NCBI GenBank assembly: GCA_903907905.1
Contig: CAIVPX010000101.1
Coordinates: 1-45,254, forward strand
Reading direction: 5' to 3'
DNA length: 45,254 bases
Origin: an uncultured bacterium
GTDB taxonomy: Bacteria; Pseudomonadota; Gammaproteobacteria; Burkholderiales; Burkholderiaceae_E
The notes under the pieces are model-generated. The model searched no databases. It saw nothing but the letters and a program-made list of their open reading frames with translations, and was not told where the DNA came from. Every line of letters starts with the position of its first letter. The first letter of the stretch is position 1. A program made the position numbers and the translations under genes. Below, in pieces: positions 24,879 to 33,977 of the stretch.

Positions 24879-25439
24879 CTAGCGGCCCAGCCCTGGTGGC
24901 GGTGGGGGTGGCATACCAGCCGGGGGCGGAGGAATCTGCGGAGCGCTTCGCACCGGTGGCGCATACTCGCGAGTCTCGCCGAATCGACCATCCACCGGTA
25001 CGCGGTGCCCCTTGGCATACATGCACTGTAGATAGGCATGGTCATACCGGCGCTGCATGTTGTAGGTGTCGCCCGACGCGCCACCGGTGCCCGCCACGGT
25101 GCCGAACAGCAGCCCCGTTCCTGCGCCCACGCCAGCGCCTCTCGACCCACCGATGGCCGCGCCAGCCACCGCGCCAACCGCCGTGCCGAGGACCGCGCCC
25201 TTGACCGTACTGTCGGTGCGGGCCTGCTCGGTGGCGGCCCCACCGCCCTGCATGGATGCATACTGGCGGCAGTCCATGTCATCAAGGCGGAAGGCATCGA
25301 AGCTCTTGTTCGACCCGGGTAACACCATGGTGGTCGGGCCGGTCGGTGCGGTGGCGCAGGCTCCCAGCACCAAGGTGGCCGCGAGGACCATGGTGGTCAA
25401 GCCCAGCCGGCGGAATCGACGATCGAGTAGATGTTTCAT
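24879..25439 (-). CDS. Lipoprotein with glycine-zipper domain
   Basis: 186 residues from ATG 25439. Seen: a lipoprotein signal (hydrophobic core, lipobox LGAC with the cysteine at about 28), a central glycine-zipper region KGAVLGTAVGAVAGAAIGG followed by GAGVGAGTG and more Gly/Ala repeats, then RRYDHAYLQCMYAKGH and a Pro-rich tail (PPPPAGMPPPPPPG). Glycine-zipper lipoproteins of this YMGG type sit in the outer membrane; a precise role is not known. C58 in DDMDCRQYA and the cysteine in QCMYAKGH are conserved features of this group and may form a disulfide. The frame is open upstream to 25568, but the lipoprotein signal fixes the start. Confidence 0.8.
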   Translation of the reverse strand: MKHLLDRRFRRLGLTTMVLAATLVLGACATAPTGPTTMVLPGSNKSFDAFRLDDMDCRQYASMQGGGAATEQARTDSTVKGAVLGTAVGAVAGAAIGGSRGAGVGAGTGLLFGTVAGTGGASGDTYNMQRRYDHAYLQCMYAKGHRVPVDGRFGETREYAPPVRSAPQIPPPPAGMPPPPPPGLGR

Positions 25440-25516
25440 GTTCCTGAAAACTCCGTTAAGCGAAAATATCTGACTGCAATCCGGCTTGATGGAGACGCCC
25501 TCATACCGCAAAGGTA

Positions 25517-26053
25517 TCAGTTCGCCGGTGCCCGCTGCGGAGCGACCGCGATCCAACCCTCGGGGCATTCCGGAACCTGTGGGTAGTAGGCGTTACCGCT
25601 TTGACACCAGTACCAACTGGCCGATTGTGTGGCGTCGCTCCCGGTCTCGCCTTGCCTCTCGACATAAACGGGTGGCGCGGCAGGCGGAAGCGAAATGATC
25701 GCCGGCGGATATCGATACACGACCGCGGGCGGGTGATAGTAGGGAGACGGCCAATAGGGGCCCGGACCGGCATAAAACGAGGGGCCCACCCACACCCTGA
25801 ATGACGGGCCGGAATGGTAGGCGCGCGACCCGGGGCCGTGAACCGCAAAGGCCGGTACATGCCGCGAAGCGCCCATGCCGCGCGTGGACGATCCGGGCCA
25901 CTGATTAGTGTGTCGGGCTGCGGCGTGGCCGGCCGGCGCATGTCGATGCCGGAAACTATCGTGGCGCTCGGACGCGTAGGCAGCGGGGAGGGAAAATGCC
26001 GTAAACGCCGCGGCGATAGCCGGGACACAGGCTGCTTGACGTCCGAATTTCAT
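25517..26053 (-). CDS. Secreted Pro/Tyr-rich protein, unknown function
   Basis: 178 residues from ATG 26053. Seen: a signal peptide (MKFGRQAACVPAIAAAFTAF, cleavage after AYAS at about 27), a His/Arg/Gly-rich segment, a Tyr/Pro/Trp-rich stretch (PYWPSPYYHPPAVVY), and a C-terminal motif WYWCQSGNAYYPQVPECPEGW. This Cys-Tyr-Tyr-Pro-Cys-Pro-Gly-Trp ending is common in small exported proteobacterial proteins of unknown role. Extended low-complexity composition suggests a surface or periplasmic structural role, which is inference. Neighbours on both sides of its strand are also exported proteins. Confidence 0.7.
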   Translation of the reverse strand: MKFGRQAACVPAIAAAFTAFSLPAAYASERHDSFRHRHAPAGHAAARHTNQWPGSSTRGMGASRHVPAFAVHGPGSRAYHSGPSFRVWVGPSFYAGPGPYWPSPYYHPPAVVYRYPPAIISLPPAAPPVYVERQGETGSDATQSASWYWCQSGNAYYPQVPECPEGWIAVAPQRAPAN

Positions 26054-26277
26054 GCTGGGCCTCGCGGGGGGTTCTGCAGCGCAGGGATTCGTTGACTGTA
26101 GCAAACTTGGCTTGGCCTGCGCCAACCACGCCTCGGGACGCATTACACGCATTACAGGCTCTTACAATTCGGGGGGTCCAGGGCAGCGGGTCAGATCCGC
26201 AGGCAGTCTGGCCAAGCTAGGGGGCCGCGCGGCGAGCGCGCTGTCTGACTCGCTCACTCAACAAGGTAGTCAATATC
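26054..26277. promoter_or_regulatory. Divergent promoter region of fahA with tandem 9-mer
   Basis: 224 bp between divergent genes. CGCATTACA is repeated in tandem at 26139-26147 and 26148-26156, just upstream of TACAAT at 26163-26168, a possible -10 box toward fahA. The pair could be a binding site for an activator or repressor of tyrosine catabolism. No other structure is clear. Confidence 0.4.
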
Positions 26278-27597
26278 ATGCTCAATGCAACCCATGATCC
26301 GGCCCTGATCAGCTGGGTGACTGCTTCGAATCAGCCGGACAGCGATTTTCCGATTCAAAACCTGCCCTTCGGTGTAGTCCGCAAACGCGGACGCCGCGAG
26401 GCCTTTCGCGGCGCGGTCGCCATTGGTGATCAAGCGCTTGACCTCGCCGCAGCCGGATCGCTAGGCCTGCTCGAGGGGGCAGCCCAGGAGGCCTGCGCGG
26501 CGGCCAGCGGGCCCGAGCTCAACCCGTTGATGTCGCTGGGCCCCGCGGCTTGGTCGGCGCTGAGGAGCTCCCTGTCGCGCATGCTGCGCGACAAGGCGCC
26601 CGAGGCGGACAGGCTCGCGACATGCTTGATTCCGCTCAACCAAGTCGAGTATGCGGTACCGGCCCGCATTGGCGACTTCACCGACATGTACACGTCGATC
26701 GACCATGCGACGAATGTCGGGCGACTATTTCGACCCGATAACCCGCTGATGCCCAGCTTCAAGTGGATTCCCATGGGCTACCACGCCCGTGTGTCCTCGA
26801 TCGGCGTGAGTGGGCAGTCGTTTCGGCGCCCTACGGGGCAACTGATGCTCGCGGGGGCCGAACAGCCGGTGCTGGAGCCGACCCGCCGTCTCGACTATGA
26901 GCTTGAGCTCGGCATTTGGGTGGGACCTGGTAACGCGTTGGGAGTACCGATCGACCTCAGCACTGCCGAATCACATGTCTTCGGAATCGGCCTGCTGAAC
27001 GACTGGTCGGCACGTGACATCCAGGCCTGGGAATATCAGCCGCTTGGCCCACTGCTGGGGAAGAATTTTGCCACCACCGTATCGCCGTGGATCATCACCA
27101 CCGAGGCACTCGAGCCCTTCCGATCAGCCTGGCACCGCCCCGAGACCGACCCCCAGCCCCTACCCTACCTTGAGGCGCCTCAAAACCGTCGCCGTGGCGC
27201 CTTCGATATTCGCATGGAGGCGTGGATCCAGACAGCGTCCATGGTGGCGCGCGGTTTGCCCCCCGAGCGCTTGTCCTGCTCGAACTTCAAGGAGGCCTAC
27301 TGGACCCTTGCTCAGATGCTCACCCACCACACGGTCAATGGGTGCAATCTGCAAGCGGGAGATCTGATTGGCAGCGGCACGCAGTCGGGCAAGGGCCCGG
27401 GCGAGGCCGGCGCGTTGATTGAAATCACCGAGGGGGGCAAGAGGCCCGTCCAACTGGCCTGTGGCGAGCGCCGGAGCTTTCTGGAAGATGGCGACACGGT
27501 CATTCTGCGCGGCGGCTGCGAACGCTCTGGCTTCAGGAAAATCGGGTTCGGCGAGTGCCTGGGCACCGTCTTGCCCGCGCGGCCGTTATCAGTCTGA
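26278..27597 (+). CDS. fahA: Fumarylacetoacetase
   Basis: 439 residues. It hydrolyses 4-fumarylacetoacetate to fumarate and acetoacetate, the last step of tyrosine and homogentisate catabolism. Seen: an N-terminal SH3-like domain at about 1-120, then the FAH domain with DFTDMYTSIDHATNVG (metal aspartate and catalytic histidine), DYELELGIWVG (metal glutamates), LLNDWSARDIQAWEYQPLGPLLGKNF (metal aspartate and lysine) and GTQSGKGPGE. Length is normal. No hmgA (homogentisate dioxygenase) lies beside it, which is the usual partner. The final 9 nt overlap the convergent DUF3108 gene. Confidence 0.95.
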   Translation: MLNATHDPALISWVTASNQPDSDFPIQNLPFGVVRKRGRREAFRGAVAIGDQALDLAAAGSLGLLEGAAQEACAAASGPELNPLMSLGPAAWSALRSSLSRMLRDKAPEADRLATCLIPLNQVEYAVPARIGDFTDMYTSIDHATNVGRLFRPDNPLMPSFKWIPMGYHARVSSIGVSGQSFRRPTGQLMLAGAEQPVLEPTRRLDYELELGIWVGPGNALGVPIDLSTAESHVFGIGLLNDWSARDIQAWEYQPLGPLLGKNFATTVSPWIITTEALEPFRSAWHRPETDPQPLPYLEAPQNRRRGAFDIRMEAWIQTASMVARGLPPERLSCSNFKEAYWTLAQMLTHHTVNGCNLQAGDLIGSGTQSGKGPGEAGALIEITEGGKRPVQLACGERRSFLEDGDTVILRGGCERSGFRKIGFGECLGTVLPARPLSV

Positions 27598-28821
27598 TGA
27601 CAGCACCTGATCGAGGACCCGCCCGCGAGCGTCGACGATCCTGATCCGATAGGGCATCAAACTTCGGTCCCCTGACAGCCAGAGCTCGAGGCTGTCCGCG
27701 GGGTCACCGTCCGGCCCCTCCCCTGCGCGCAGGCGCGTGAGATGCTTTGGGCCTTGCGGGGTCTCGATCACCAGATCGCGCGTGACCTCGAACCGGATTT
27801 GTCGAAGCGACGACACGCCGATCAGGCTCAGTTCGATGACCGGCGCCTGCATGCGCGCGGGTTCATGCTCCGCGAGCCACGCCAGCTGTGCCGCGATTGA
27901 CAGCCGGTCCTGCGCACCCGCAGGCAGCGCCACAGTCGATCCGTTGTCGAAGCGAACTTGCCCGCCAGCCTGATCGATCTTTGCCCCCCGCACCGGACGA
28001 TCGCCGCGTTGCTCTTCGTAGCGCTCGGGCACAAAGCCTCCCGACCCGACCCGCCCTTCGCTCAGTTGTCGAAATGCGCCCCGATAGAACAGCGCCAGCA
28101 GCCCCTGTGCCTGTCCCTCGGTCCGAAGCGAGTAACCCTGGGCATCAATCCGCATGACATAGTCGAGCGTTGCCACCGGTTTGTTCTCGCTGAAGTCGCC
28201 GTAATACACCTGGTAGCGCCAACGCCCGGCAAGAGGCTGAATCTGCGGGGCGGGTTCGGCCTGCCGGGCCTGGGGCGCGGCGGCGGCCACGCGTTCATTT
28301 TCTGAGAACGAGGGGTCAGCGACGGGGTCGGCCGAGTGGGGTGGCTCGTCGACGGCCTCCGCCGCGTTTCGCAGCCGCGCCGCGGCCGCATCGACAGACA
28401 CGTCCCCCGCAGGCGATTGATCAGCGAACTCGTTGCCATCCACAGCGGTCGACGAAAAGGGCGTCGGCGGGAGCGGCAGCGGTCTCTCATCGGGCGAGGT
28501 CGCCACGGGTGGCTTCGCTCCGGCGGCCGGGACAGAAGCGAGGCGGTGTGGCGGCGCCCGGGTGGGGGCGACGCTCCGGTCTGCGACGGCGGCAGCCGGA
28601 GCGAGCCGCCGGGCCGCTTGGGCCTGAGACGGCGGTGCTGCAACAGGCGAAGCGATCGGTAAGGGGAGCAGGTCGACGCGAATCGGCTTGATCGGGGGGC
28701 GCTCAATGGAACGCTCGGCGGCACTGCGGGACGCGATGATCAGCGCCGCGTGAAGCGCAATCGACACGCACAGCGCGAGCGCCGGGGCGAGGTGACTTCG
28801 ACGAGCACCGGAGATCAACAT
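27589..28821 (-). CDS. DUF3108 domain protein with membrane anchor and Pro-rich linker
   Basis: 410 residues. Seen: a single N-terminal membrane segment at about 13-32 (LALCVSIALHAALIIA), a long Pro/Ala-rich linker to about 190 reminiscent of TonB-type periplasmic spans, then a beta-rich DUF3108 domain at about 195-400 (WRYQVYYGDFSENKPVATLDYVMRID, QGLLALFYRGAFRQLSEGRVG, and VTRDLVIETPQGPKHLTRLR). The family is widespread in Betaproteobacteria; its function is not known, and it may sense or carry a periplasmic ligand. The start cannot be decided between nearby candidates beyond the anchor fitting ATG 28821. Confidence 0.82.
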   Translation of the reverse strand: MLISGARRSHLAPALALCVSIALHAALIIASRSAAERSIERPPIKPIRVDLLPLPIASPVAAPPSQAQAARRLAPAAAVADRSVAPTRAPPHRLASVPAAGAKPPVATSPDERPLPLPPTPFSSTAVDGNEFADQSPAGDVSVDAAAARLRNAAEAVDEPPHSADPVADPSFSENERVAAAAPQARQAEPAPQIQPLAGRWRYQVYYGDFSENKPVATLDYVMRIDAQGYSLRTEGQAQGLLALFYRGAFRQLSEGRVGSGGFVPERYEEQRGDRPVRGAKIDQAGGQVRFDNGSTVALPAGAQDRLSIAAQLAWLAEHEPARMQAPVIELSLIGVSSLRQIRFEVTRDLVIETPQGPKHLTRLRAGEGPDGDPADSLELWLSGDRSLMPYRIRIVDARGRVLDQVLSSD

Positions 28822-28967
28822 GAGAGGATCTTAAGCCAGACGGTGGGCTACAGCTTGACCAGAGGAGGCCGGGCCACAGCCGGCGCGGACAAGCGGCGGG
28901 CGCCCGCATCGAGGCCGAAACGAAACGCCCCAAACCCCTGCCCGCCAGAGGGGCCAAGCCGCACCGT

Positions 28968-28973
28968 TACAAT
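28968..28973 (+). promoter_or_regulatory. -10-like TACAAT directly upstream of the MFS gene
   Basis: Seven bases separate TACAAT from ATG 28981 with no Shine-Dalgarno, consistent with a leaderless transcript. No clear -35. Confidence 0.4.
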
Positions 28974-28980
28974 CCGCCCG

Positions 28981-30225
28981 ATGAAAACACACGCTTTGTC
29001 TGACTCGGCGCGGATGGCCATTCTGGCCGGTACCGCGACCATGCTGACGCTGGCGCTCGGGATGCGTCAGAGCCTGGGCCTGTTTCAGCCGGAAATGATC
29101 CGCTCCATCGGTATCTCCACCGCAGACTTTTCCCTGGCCATTGCGATCCAGAACATGGTCTGGGGTTTGACCCAGCCCTTCACGGGCGCGGTGGTCGACC
29201 GGTTCGGTGCGCGCTGGGTGGCGACGGGCGGCGCGCTGATGTTTGCGCTGGGCTTGCTGCTCAGCCTGTTTGCCACCTCGGCCCTCCTGCTCACGCTCGG
29301 AATCGGCGTGTGCGTCGGACTGGCGCTGTCTTGCACCGCGTCCAACCTCAGCATGGCGGTCACCTCGCGCACGGTATCGCCCGCGCGGCGCAGCGTGGCA
29401 ATGGGGGCTGTATCGGCGGCCGGCTCGCTCGGTCTGATGGTTACCTCGCCCCTGGCGCAGGGCCTGATCTCGAGCGGAGGGTGGCAGCTTGCGATGACGG
29501 CCTTCATCGGCCTGGCTTGTGTGATGGTCCCGGCGGCGTTCATTGCCGGCGGGGTCGACCGGATCGCCAAGGACAAGGCGGGTCATGACGGGCAGTCGGT
29601 GTCGCAGGCCATTCGCGAGGCGACCACGCATTCGGGCTATCTGGTCATGGGAACGGCCTTCTTCGTCTGCGGGCTCCAGTTGGTCTTCATCACCACGCAC
29701 CTGCCGACCTACCTCGATCTATGTGGCATCGAGCCCGGCGTAACGGCGGCAGCGCTGGCGCTCATCGGCCTTTTCAACGCCCTGGGCTCGCTGCTCTTCG
29801 GTTGGCTGGGCTCACGATTTCCCAGACATTTGCTGCTCGGCGGCATCTACATCGCCCGCTCCTTAATCATCACCGCTTATTTCACGACAGCACCTACTCC
29901 CACCTCCACGCTGCTCTTTGCCGCGGCGATGGGCGCAATCTGGCTGGGGGTGGTCCCGCTCATGAATGGGCTGGTCATCCATCTGTTCGGTCTTCGTTAT
30001 GTGGCCACCCTCACAGGCGTGGCGTTTTTCAGCCATCAGGTCGGGTCCTTCATCGGCGCCTGGGGTGGCGGTCTGATCTACAGCACGCTCGGCTCCTACG
30101 AATGGGCCTGGAAGGGCGCAGTCATCATCGGACTGAGCGCCGGAATCGCGCAGATGCTCATGAATACCCGCCCGGTTCCCCGGGTGCTGGCGCAGCGGAC
30201 GGCGACGCCCGAGCTGGTCGGCTGA
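28981..30225 (+). CDS. MFS transporter (OFA/monocarboxylate-type)
   Basis: 414 residues from ATG 28981. Twelve hydrophobic segments with the MFS loop 2-3 motif DRFGARWVATGG at about 76-87. Opening GTATMLTLALGMRQSLGLFQPEM resembles the monocarboxylate/OFA branch of proteobacterial transporters. Likely substrate is an organic acid, but this is a family-level guess. The frame is open upstream to 28750 through non-hydrophobic sequence; ATG 28981 starts the natural MFS N-terminus. mnmC follows 20 nt after the stop but is unrelated in function. Confidence 0.85.
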   Translation: MKTHALSDSARMAILAGTATMLTLALGMRQSLGLFQPEMIRSIGISTADFSLAIAIQNMVWGLTQPFTGAVVDRFGARWVATGGALMFALGLLLSLFATSALLLTLGIGVCVGLALSCTASNLSMAVTSRTVSPARRSVAMGAVSAAGSLGLMVTSPLAQGLISSGGWQLAMTAFIGLACVMVPAAFIAGGVDRIAKDKAGHDGQSVSQAIREATTHSGYLVMGTAFFVCGLQLVFITTHLPTYLDLCGIEPGVTAAALALIGLFNALGSLLFGWLGSRFPRHLLLGGIYIARSLIITAYFTTAPTPTSTLLFAAAMGAIWLGVVPLMNGLVIHLFGLRYVATLTGVAFFSHQVGSFIGAWGGGLIYSTLGSYEWAWKGAVIIGLSAGIAQMLMNTRPVPRVLAQRTATPELVG

Positions 30226-30245
30226 GCGGCCGGGCGGCTCGGCTC

Positions 30246-32171
30246 ATGAGCGCGCGCTTGGCGTCGCATCCCCCACTGGAATTCGACGCTTCGGGCACGC
30301 CTCGCAGTACCCTTTTTCAGGATGTCTACCGCAGCCGCGCGGGGGCTTGGGAGGAGGCGCGATCCGTCTTCGTCGAGGGTTGCGGTCTACCAACCCGCTG
30401 GCATGACTCGGCGCGCTTCACGGTACTCGAAATTGGCTTCGGACTCGGCGTCAATTTTCTGGCGACCTTGGCTGCATTCGAGCAGGATCCCCAGGCGCCA
30501 CGCCGGCTCAATTTCGTGTCCCTGGAAGCCGTTCCCGTCACGCTCGAGGACCTCCAGCGTGCTCACGAGTCCTTGGGCCTGTCGGGCGAGGCGGTCTCCC
30601 GGCTTCGGGCACAGTGGCCGCTGGCACTGCCGGGCCTCCACCGATTGAGTTTCGCCGCCGGACGCGTGGTGCTATGGCTTGCCTTCGGCGAAGCCCGAGC
30701 CCTGTTGCCGCGCTTGCGGCTGCGGGCGGACGCCTTTTTCCTCGATGGGTTTGCGCCGTCGAAGAACCCCTCCGCCTGGGACGCAGCCCTCATGCGACAG
30801 CTGGCCAGGCTGGCTGCGCCGGGCGCCAGACTGGCGAGTTACACGGTAGCTCGCCCGGTGCGCGACGCGTTATCGCACGCCGGGTTCTCGGTGTCGATCG
30901 CACCGGGGTTCGGCGCCAAACGTGAGCGCCTCGAAGCGGCCTACGCGCCGCGATGGCCGACCTGGGCGCCTCCGCCCCCACCGCCTAAGTGGACGCGCCG
31001 GCACGCCGTGGTCATTGGTGCGGGGCTTGCGGGCTGCGCCGTCAGCGAAACCCTGGTTCGCGAGGGCTGGACGGTGTCGCTGATCGACCAGCGGCCTGCG
31101 CCCATGAGCGAGGGATCGAAACAACCGCTTTGTGCCGATCATCTCCATGTGTCGCCCGACGACAACCTGCTGGCCCGGCTGACCCGTGCTGCCCTGCTTT
31201 TGGGCCGCAGTACCGGCGCAGCTGGAGAGGCCGCTGCGCTTGGCAAGCTGGTGGTGGCCGAGAGCAGCGAGTCTTTCGAGCGTCAGACAGACCTCGTCGC
31301 GCGACTAGCCTTCCCGCGTGAGTTCGCCCAGGTGCTCGATCGCTCGTCGGCGAGCGATCTGAGCGGCTGCGCGCTGCCCGAGGGCGGACTCTGGTTGCCC
31401 GGGTGCACGGTGCACTCGCCGCGCGTCGTGGCGGACACCCTCCTCCAAACCGCTGGCGGCGCGCTCACCTTTAAACCCGACACGCATGTGACGGGGCTCG
31501 ACTTCGCGGATGGCGAGTGGCATCTCCGCGGCAGTACGGGCAGCCCCGTCGATTGCGCGCCGGTGGTCGTGCTGTGCAATGCTGGCGATGCGGCGCGCCT
31601 TGCGCGTATGGGCTCGCTCAGCCTCAGGCGGGTACGAGGGCAAAGTTCATGGGTGAGGGCCGAGCGCCTCCAGCGCTTGCGGGTGATACTCGGTGGAGCC
31701 GCCTACGTCGTCCCCGCGCAGGGGCGAGTTCTTGTGGGGTCCAGCTTCGACGATGGCGACGCCCTGACCTTCGATGCCGAGGCGGATCTCAGCAATGCAC
31801 GCCGGCTCGCCCGAATGCTGGGCCAAGACCTCGACACCTTCGCCAGCTCGGTGAGCCCCGCCGCGATCGGTCACCGCTGGGCGGCGCCTGATCGTCTGCC
31901 CGCCATCGGCCAACTCCCCGACGAGCTACGGGCCTCGCTCGATGCGGCCCAACTGCTGCGGCATGACAAGCTGCCACTACCCAGAGTGCCAGGCCTGTTC
32001 ACCGCCACGGCGTTCGGCTCGCGCGGTCTGCTGTGGAGCCGCCTGGCCGCGGAGCTCCTCAGCGCCGAAATCAATGGCGACCCCATGGGTCTCGAGAGCG
32101 ACCTGCTGGCCGCCATCGACCCAGCCAGAGCCTTGCGGCGAAGGCTGCGCCAGGGATGGCGGGCAAGCTAA
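30246..32171 (+). CDS. mnmC: Bifunctional tRNA mnm5s2U34 enzyme MnmC
   Basis: 641 residues from ATG 30246. MnmC finishes the mnm5s2U34 wobble modification: the C-terminal FAD domain removes the carboxymethyl group, and the N-terminal domain methylates using SAM. Seen: SAM motif VLEIGFGLGVNFLA at about 60-73, DAFFLDGFAPSKNPSAW (acidic catalytic region) near 165-181, then the FAD-binding start HAVVIGAGLAGCAVSETLVREGW at about 255-277 and the late TATAFGSRGLLWS. Both domains are complete and in the usual order. The same frame runs open upstream through the MFS gene, but that part is a shadow. Confidence 0.94.
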   Translation: MSARLASHPPLEFDASGTPRSTLFQDVYRSRAGAWEEARSVFVEGCGLPTRWHDSARFTVLEIGFGLGVNFLATLAAFEQDPQAPRRLNFVSLEAVPVTLEDLQRAHESLGLSGEAVSRLRAQWPLALPGLHRLSFAAGRVVLWLAFGEARALLPRLRLRADAFFLDGFAPSKNPSAWDAALMRQLARLAAPGARLASYTVARPVRDALSHAGFSVSIAPGFGAKRERLEAAYAPRWPTWAPPPPPPKWTRRHAVVIGAGLAGCAVSETLVREGWTVSLIDQRPAPMSEGSKQPLCADHLHVSPDDNLLARLTRAALLLGRSTGAAGEAAALGKLVVAESSESFERQTDLVARLAFPREFAQVLDRSSASDLSGCALPEGGLWLPGCTVHSPRVVADTLLQTAGGALTFKPDTHVTGLDFADGEWHLRGSTGSPVDCAPVVVLCNAGDAARLARMGSLSLRRVRGQSSWVRAERLQRLRVILGGAAYVVPAQGRVLVGSSFDDGDALTFDAEADLSNARRLARMLGQDLDTFASSVSPAAIGHRWAAPDRLPAIGQLPDELRASLDAAQLLRHDKLPLPRVPGLFTATAFGSRGLLWSRLAAELLSAEINGDPMGLESDLLAAIDPARALRRRLRQGWRAS

Positions 32172-32248
32172 ACTGCGGGTTGCGGTGCGGCCTCGCGCCA
32201 ACATCGCAATTGCCCCGCTCGCCCTATTGCCCCCCAACCCACCTTGCC

Positions 32249-32650
32249 ATGCCAGCCCCCAAAGCCATGACCGACTCAGCGCCCCGTAATCAGTACGACT
32301 GCTCGAAGTGCCCCGGCTACTGCTGCAGCTACCCCCGAATTGAAGTGAAGAACCGCGATCTCGCACGACTTGCTCGCCACTTCAAGCTGAGCCTCGAGGT
32401 CGCGGAGCGTCGCTTTACACGCATCTACATGGACGACGGAAAACCCGAGCGCATCCTGCGGCACCAGAAGGACAGCGTTTACGGCTCGATCTGCCGCTTT
32501 TTCGATACCGACGCGCGCCGCTGCACGATTTACGAGGCCCGCCCGGCAGTCTGCCGCGAATACCCCAACGGCACGCGCTGTGGCTACTACAGCTTCATCC
32601 AGTTTGAGCGCAAGCACCAGGACGACCCCGATTTCATCCCCTCTGCCTGA
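32249..32650 (+). CDS. YkgJ/UPF0153-type cysteine-cluster protein
   Basis: 133 residues from ATG 32249; ATG 32267 (127 residues) is equally possible, and neither has a good Shine-Dalgarno. Eight conserved cysteines: CSKCPGYCC (C18, C21, C25, C26), then [24 protein letters not shown] and TRCGYY. This CxxC...CxxxxCC-type pattern defines the YkgJ/zinc-or-iron-chelating domain family; members probably bind zinc or an Fe-S cluster. Function unknown. It lies between mnmC and purT, 8 nt before purT. Confidence 0.8.
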   Translation: MPAPKAMTDSAPRNQYDCSKCPGYCCSYPRIEVKNRDLARLARHFKLSLEVAERRFTRIYMDDGKPERILRHQKDSVYGSICRFFDTDARRCTIYEARPAVCREYPNGTRCGYYSFIQFERKHQDDPDFIPSA

Positions 32651-32658
32651 GACCCCTG

Positions 32659-33891
32659 ATGAACGCAGACCATACCCCCCGTTTCGGAACGCCCGATTCA
32701 CCGTCGGCGCTCCGCGTCATGCTGTTGGGTGCCGGTGAACTCGGCAAGGAAGTCATCATTGCCCTGCAAAGGCTCGGCGTCGAGGTCATTGCGGTCGATC
32801 GCTATGCCGGTGCGCCCGGCCATCAGGTGGCGCACCGCTCGCATGTCATCGACATGACCGACGGCAAGGCGCTCCGCGAACTGATCGAGCGCGAGCGCCC
32901 GCATCGGGTAGTCCCCGAGATCGAGGCAATCGCCACCCCCGCCCTGATGGAACTCGAGCGCGAGGGCCTTGCGCATGTCATTCCCACTGCGCGGGCGGCC
33001 TGGCTGACCATGAATCGCGAGGGCATCCGGCGACTGGCGGCCGAGGAGCTTGGGCTGCCCACCTCGCCCTACCGATTCGCCGATACGCTCGATCAACTCG
33101 AGGCCGCAATCGCGGGCAGCGACGGCCAAGCCGCCATCGGCTATCCCTGCGTCATCAAGCCCGTGATGTCGTCATCGGGCAAAGGCCAGTCAAAGATCGA
33201 CAGCCCCGACGAAGTCGAGGCCGCCTGGGCCTACGCGCAAAGCGGCGGGCGCACGGGTGCGGGGCGCATCATCGTCGAGGGCTTCATCCGCTTCGATTAC
33301 GAGATCACGCTGCTGACGGTTCGGGCGCTTGGGGTCGACGGCAGCGTTGACACCCATTTCTGTGAGCCGATCGGGCACGTTCAGGTGGCGGGCGACTATG
33401 TGGAAAGCTGGCAGCCGCAGCGCATGACGACGCAGGCCTTGGCGCGCTCGCGCGAGATTGCCCGTGCGGTCACCGGCAGTCTCGGCGGGCTCGGGCTCTT
33501 TGGCGTCGAGTTGTTCGTTCGTGGCGATAAAGTGTGGTTCTCGGAGGTGAGCCCGCGCCCGCATGACACCGGCATGGTCACGATGTGCACCCAGCATCAG
33601 TCGGAGTTCGAGCTTCACGCCCGGGCCATTCTCGGCCTGCCTGTCGATGTCGGCCTGCGAAACCCCGGCGCCAGTGCCGTGATTTACGGAGGGCTCGAGG
33701 CACGCGGCATCGCCTTCGAGGGCGTAGCTGACGCGCTGCGGGTGCCCGGCACTGACCTGCGTCTGTTCGGCAAGCCCGAATCATTCATGAAGCGCAGAAT
33801 GGGCGTGGCCCTGGCCCGCGCGCAGGACACCGATCAGGCCCGCGCCAACGCCAAGCTGGCCGCCTCGCGCGTCAGGCCGATCCAGGCCTGA
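32659..33891 (+). CDS. purT: Formate-dependent phosphoribosylglycinamide formyltransferase PurT
   Basis: 410 residues. It makes formyl-GAR from GAR, formate and ATP in purine synthesis, an alternative to folate-dependent PurN. ATP-grasp fold: opening [21 protein letters not shown] at about 20-40, [22 protein letters not shown] (ATP loop), [16 protein letters not shown], and the [12 protein letters not shown] signature. Length is normal. It is convergent with purL, which uses its product after the next step, across an 89-bp gap with a strong hairpin. Confidence 0.95.
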   Translation: MNADHTPRFGTPDSPSALRVMLLGAGELGKEVIIALQRLGVEVIAVDRYAGAPGHQVAHRSHVIDMTDGKALRELIERERPHRVVPEIEAIATPALMELEREGLAHVIPTARAAWLTMNREGIRRLAAEELGLPTSPYRFADTLDQLEAAIAGSDGQAAIGYPCVIKPVMSSSGKGQSKIDSPDEVEAAWAYAQSGGRTGAGRIIVEGFIRFDYEITLLTVRALGVDGSVDTHFCEPIGHVQVAGDYVESWQPQRMTTQALARSREIARAVTGSLGGLGLFGVELFVRGDKVWFSEVSPRPHDTGMVTMCTQHQSEFELHARAILGLPVDVGLRNPGASAVIYGGLEARGIAFEGVADALRVPGTDLRLFGKPESFMKRRMGVALARAQDTDQARANAKLAASRVRPIQA

Positions 33892-33956
33892 GTCCGGTTC
33901 GATACGCCTACCCAGCCGCCCGGCGTTCGATCGAGGATTTGATCGGTCGGGCTTCA

Positions 33957-33977
33957 GGCTGCGCCTCGGGCGCAGCC
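33957..33977. terminator. Strong hairpin between convergent purT and purL
   Basis: GGCTGCGCC (33957-33965), loop TCG, GGCGCAGCC (33969-33977): a perfect 9-bp stem with a 3-nt loop, symmetric in the 89-bp gap between two converging genes. It has no T tract, so it may work as a bidirectional or factor-assisted terminator. Confidence 0.5.

Noticed and set aside
24701-25297. Extended upstream frame of the MliC-like gene
   Set aside because: It overlaps the glycine-zipper lipoprotein gene out of frame, and the signal peptide at 24700 marks the true start.
29721-30245. N-terminal extension of MnmC
   Set aside because: The frame is open upstream of ATG 30246 but lies inside the MFS transporter gene and encodes Arg/His-rich sequence typical of an out-of-frame shadow.
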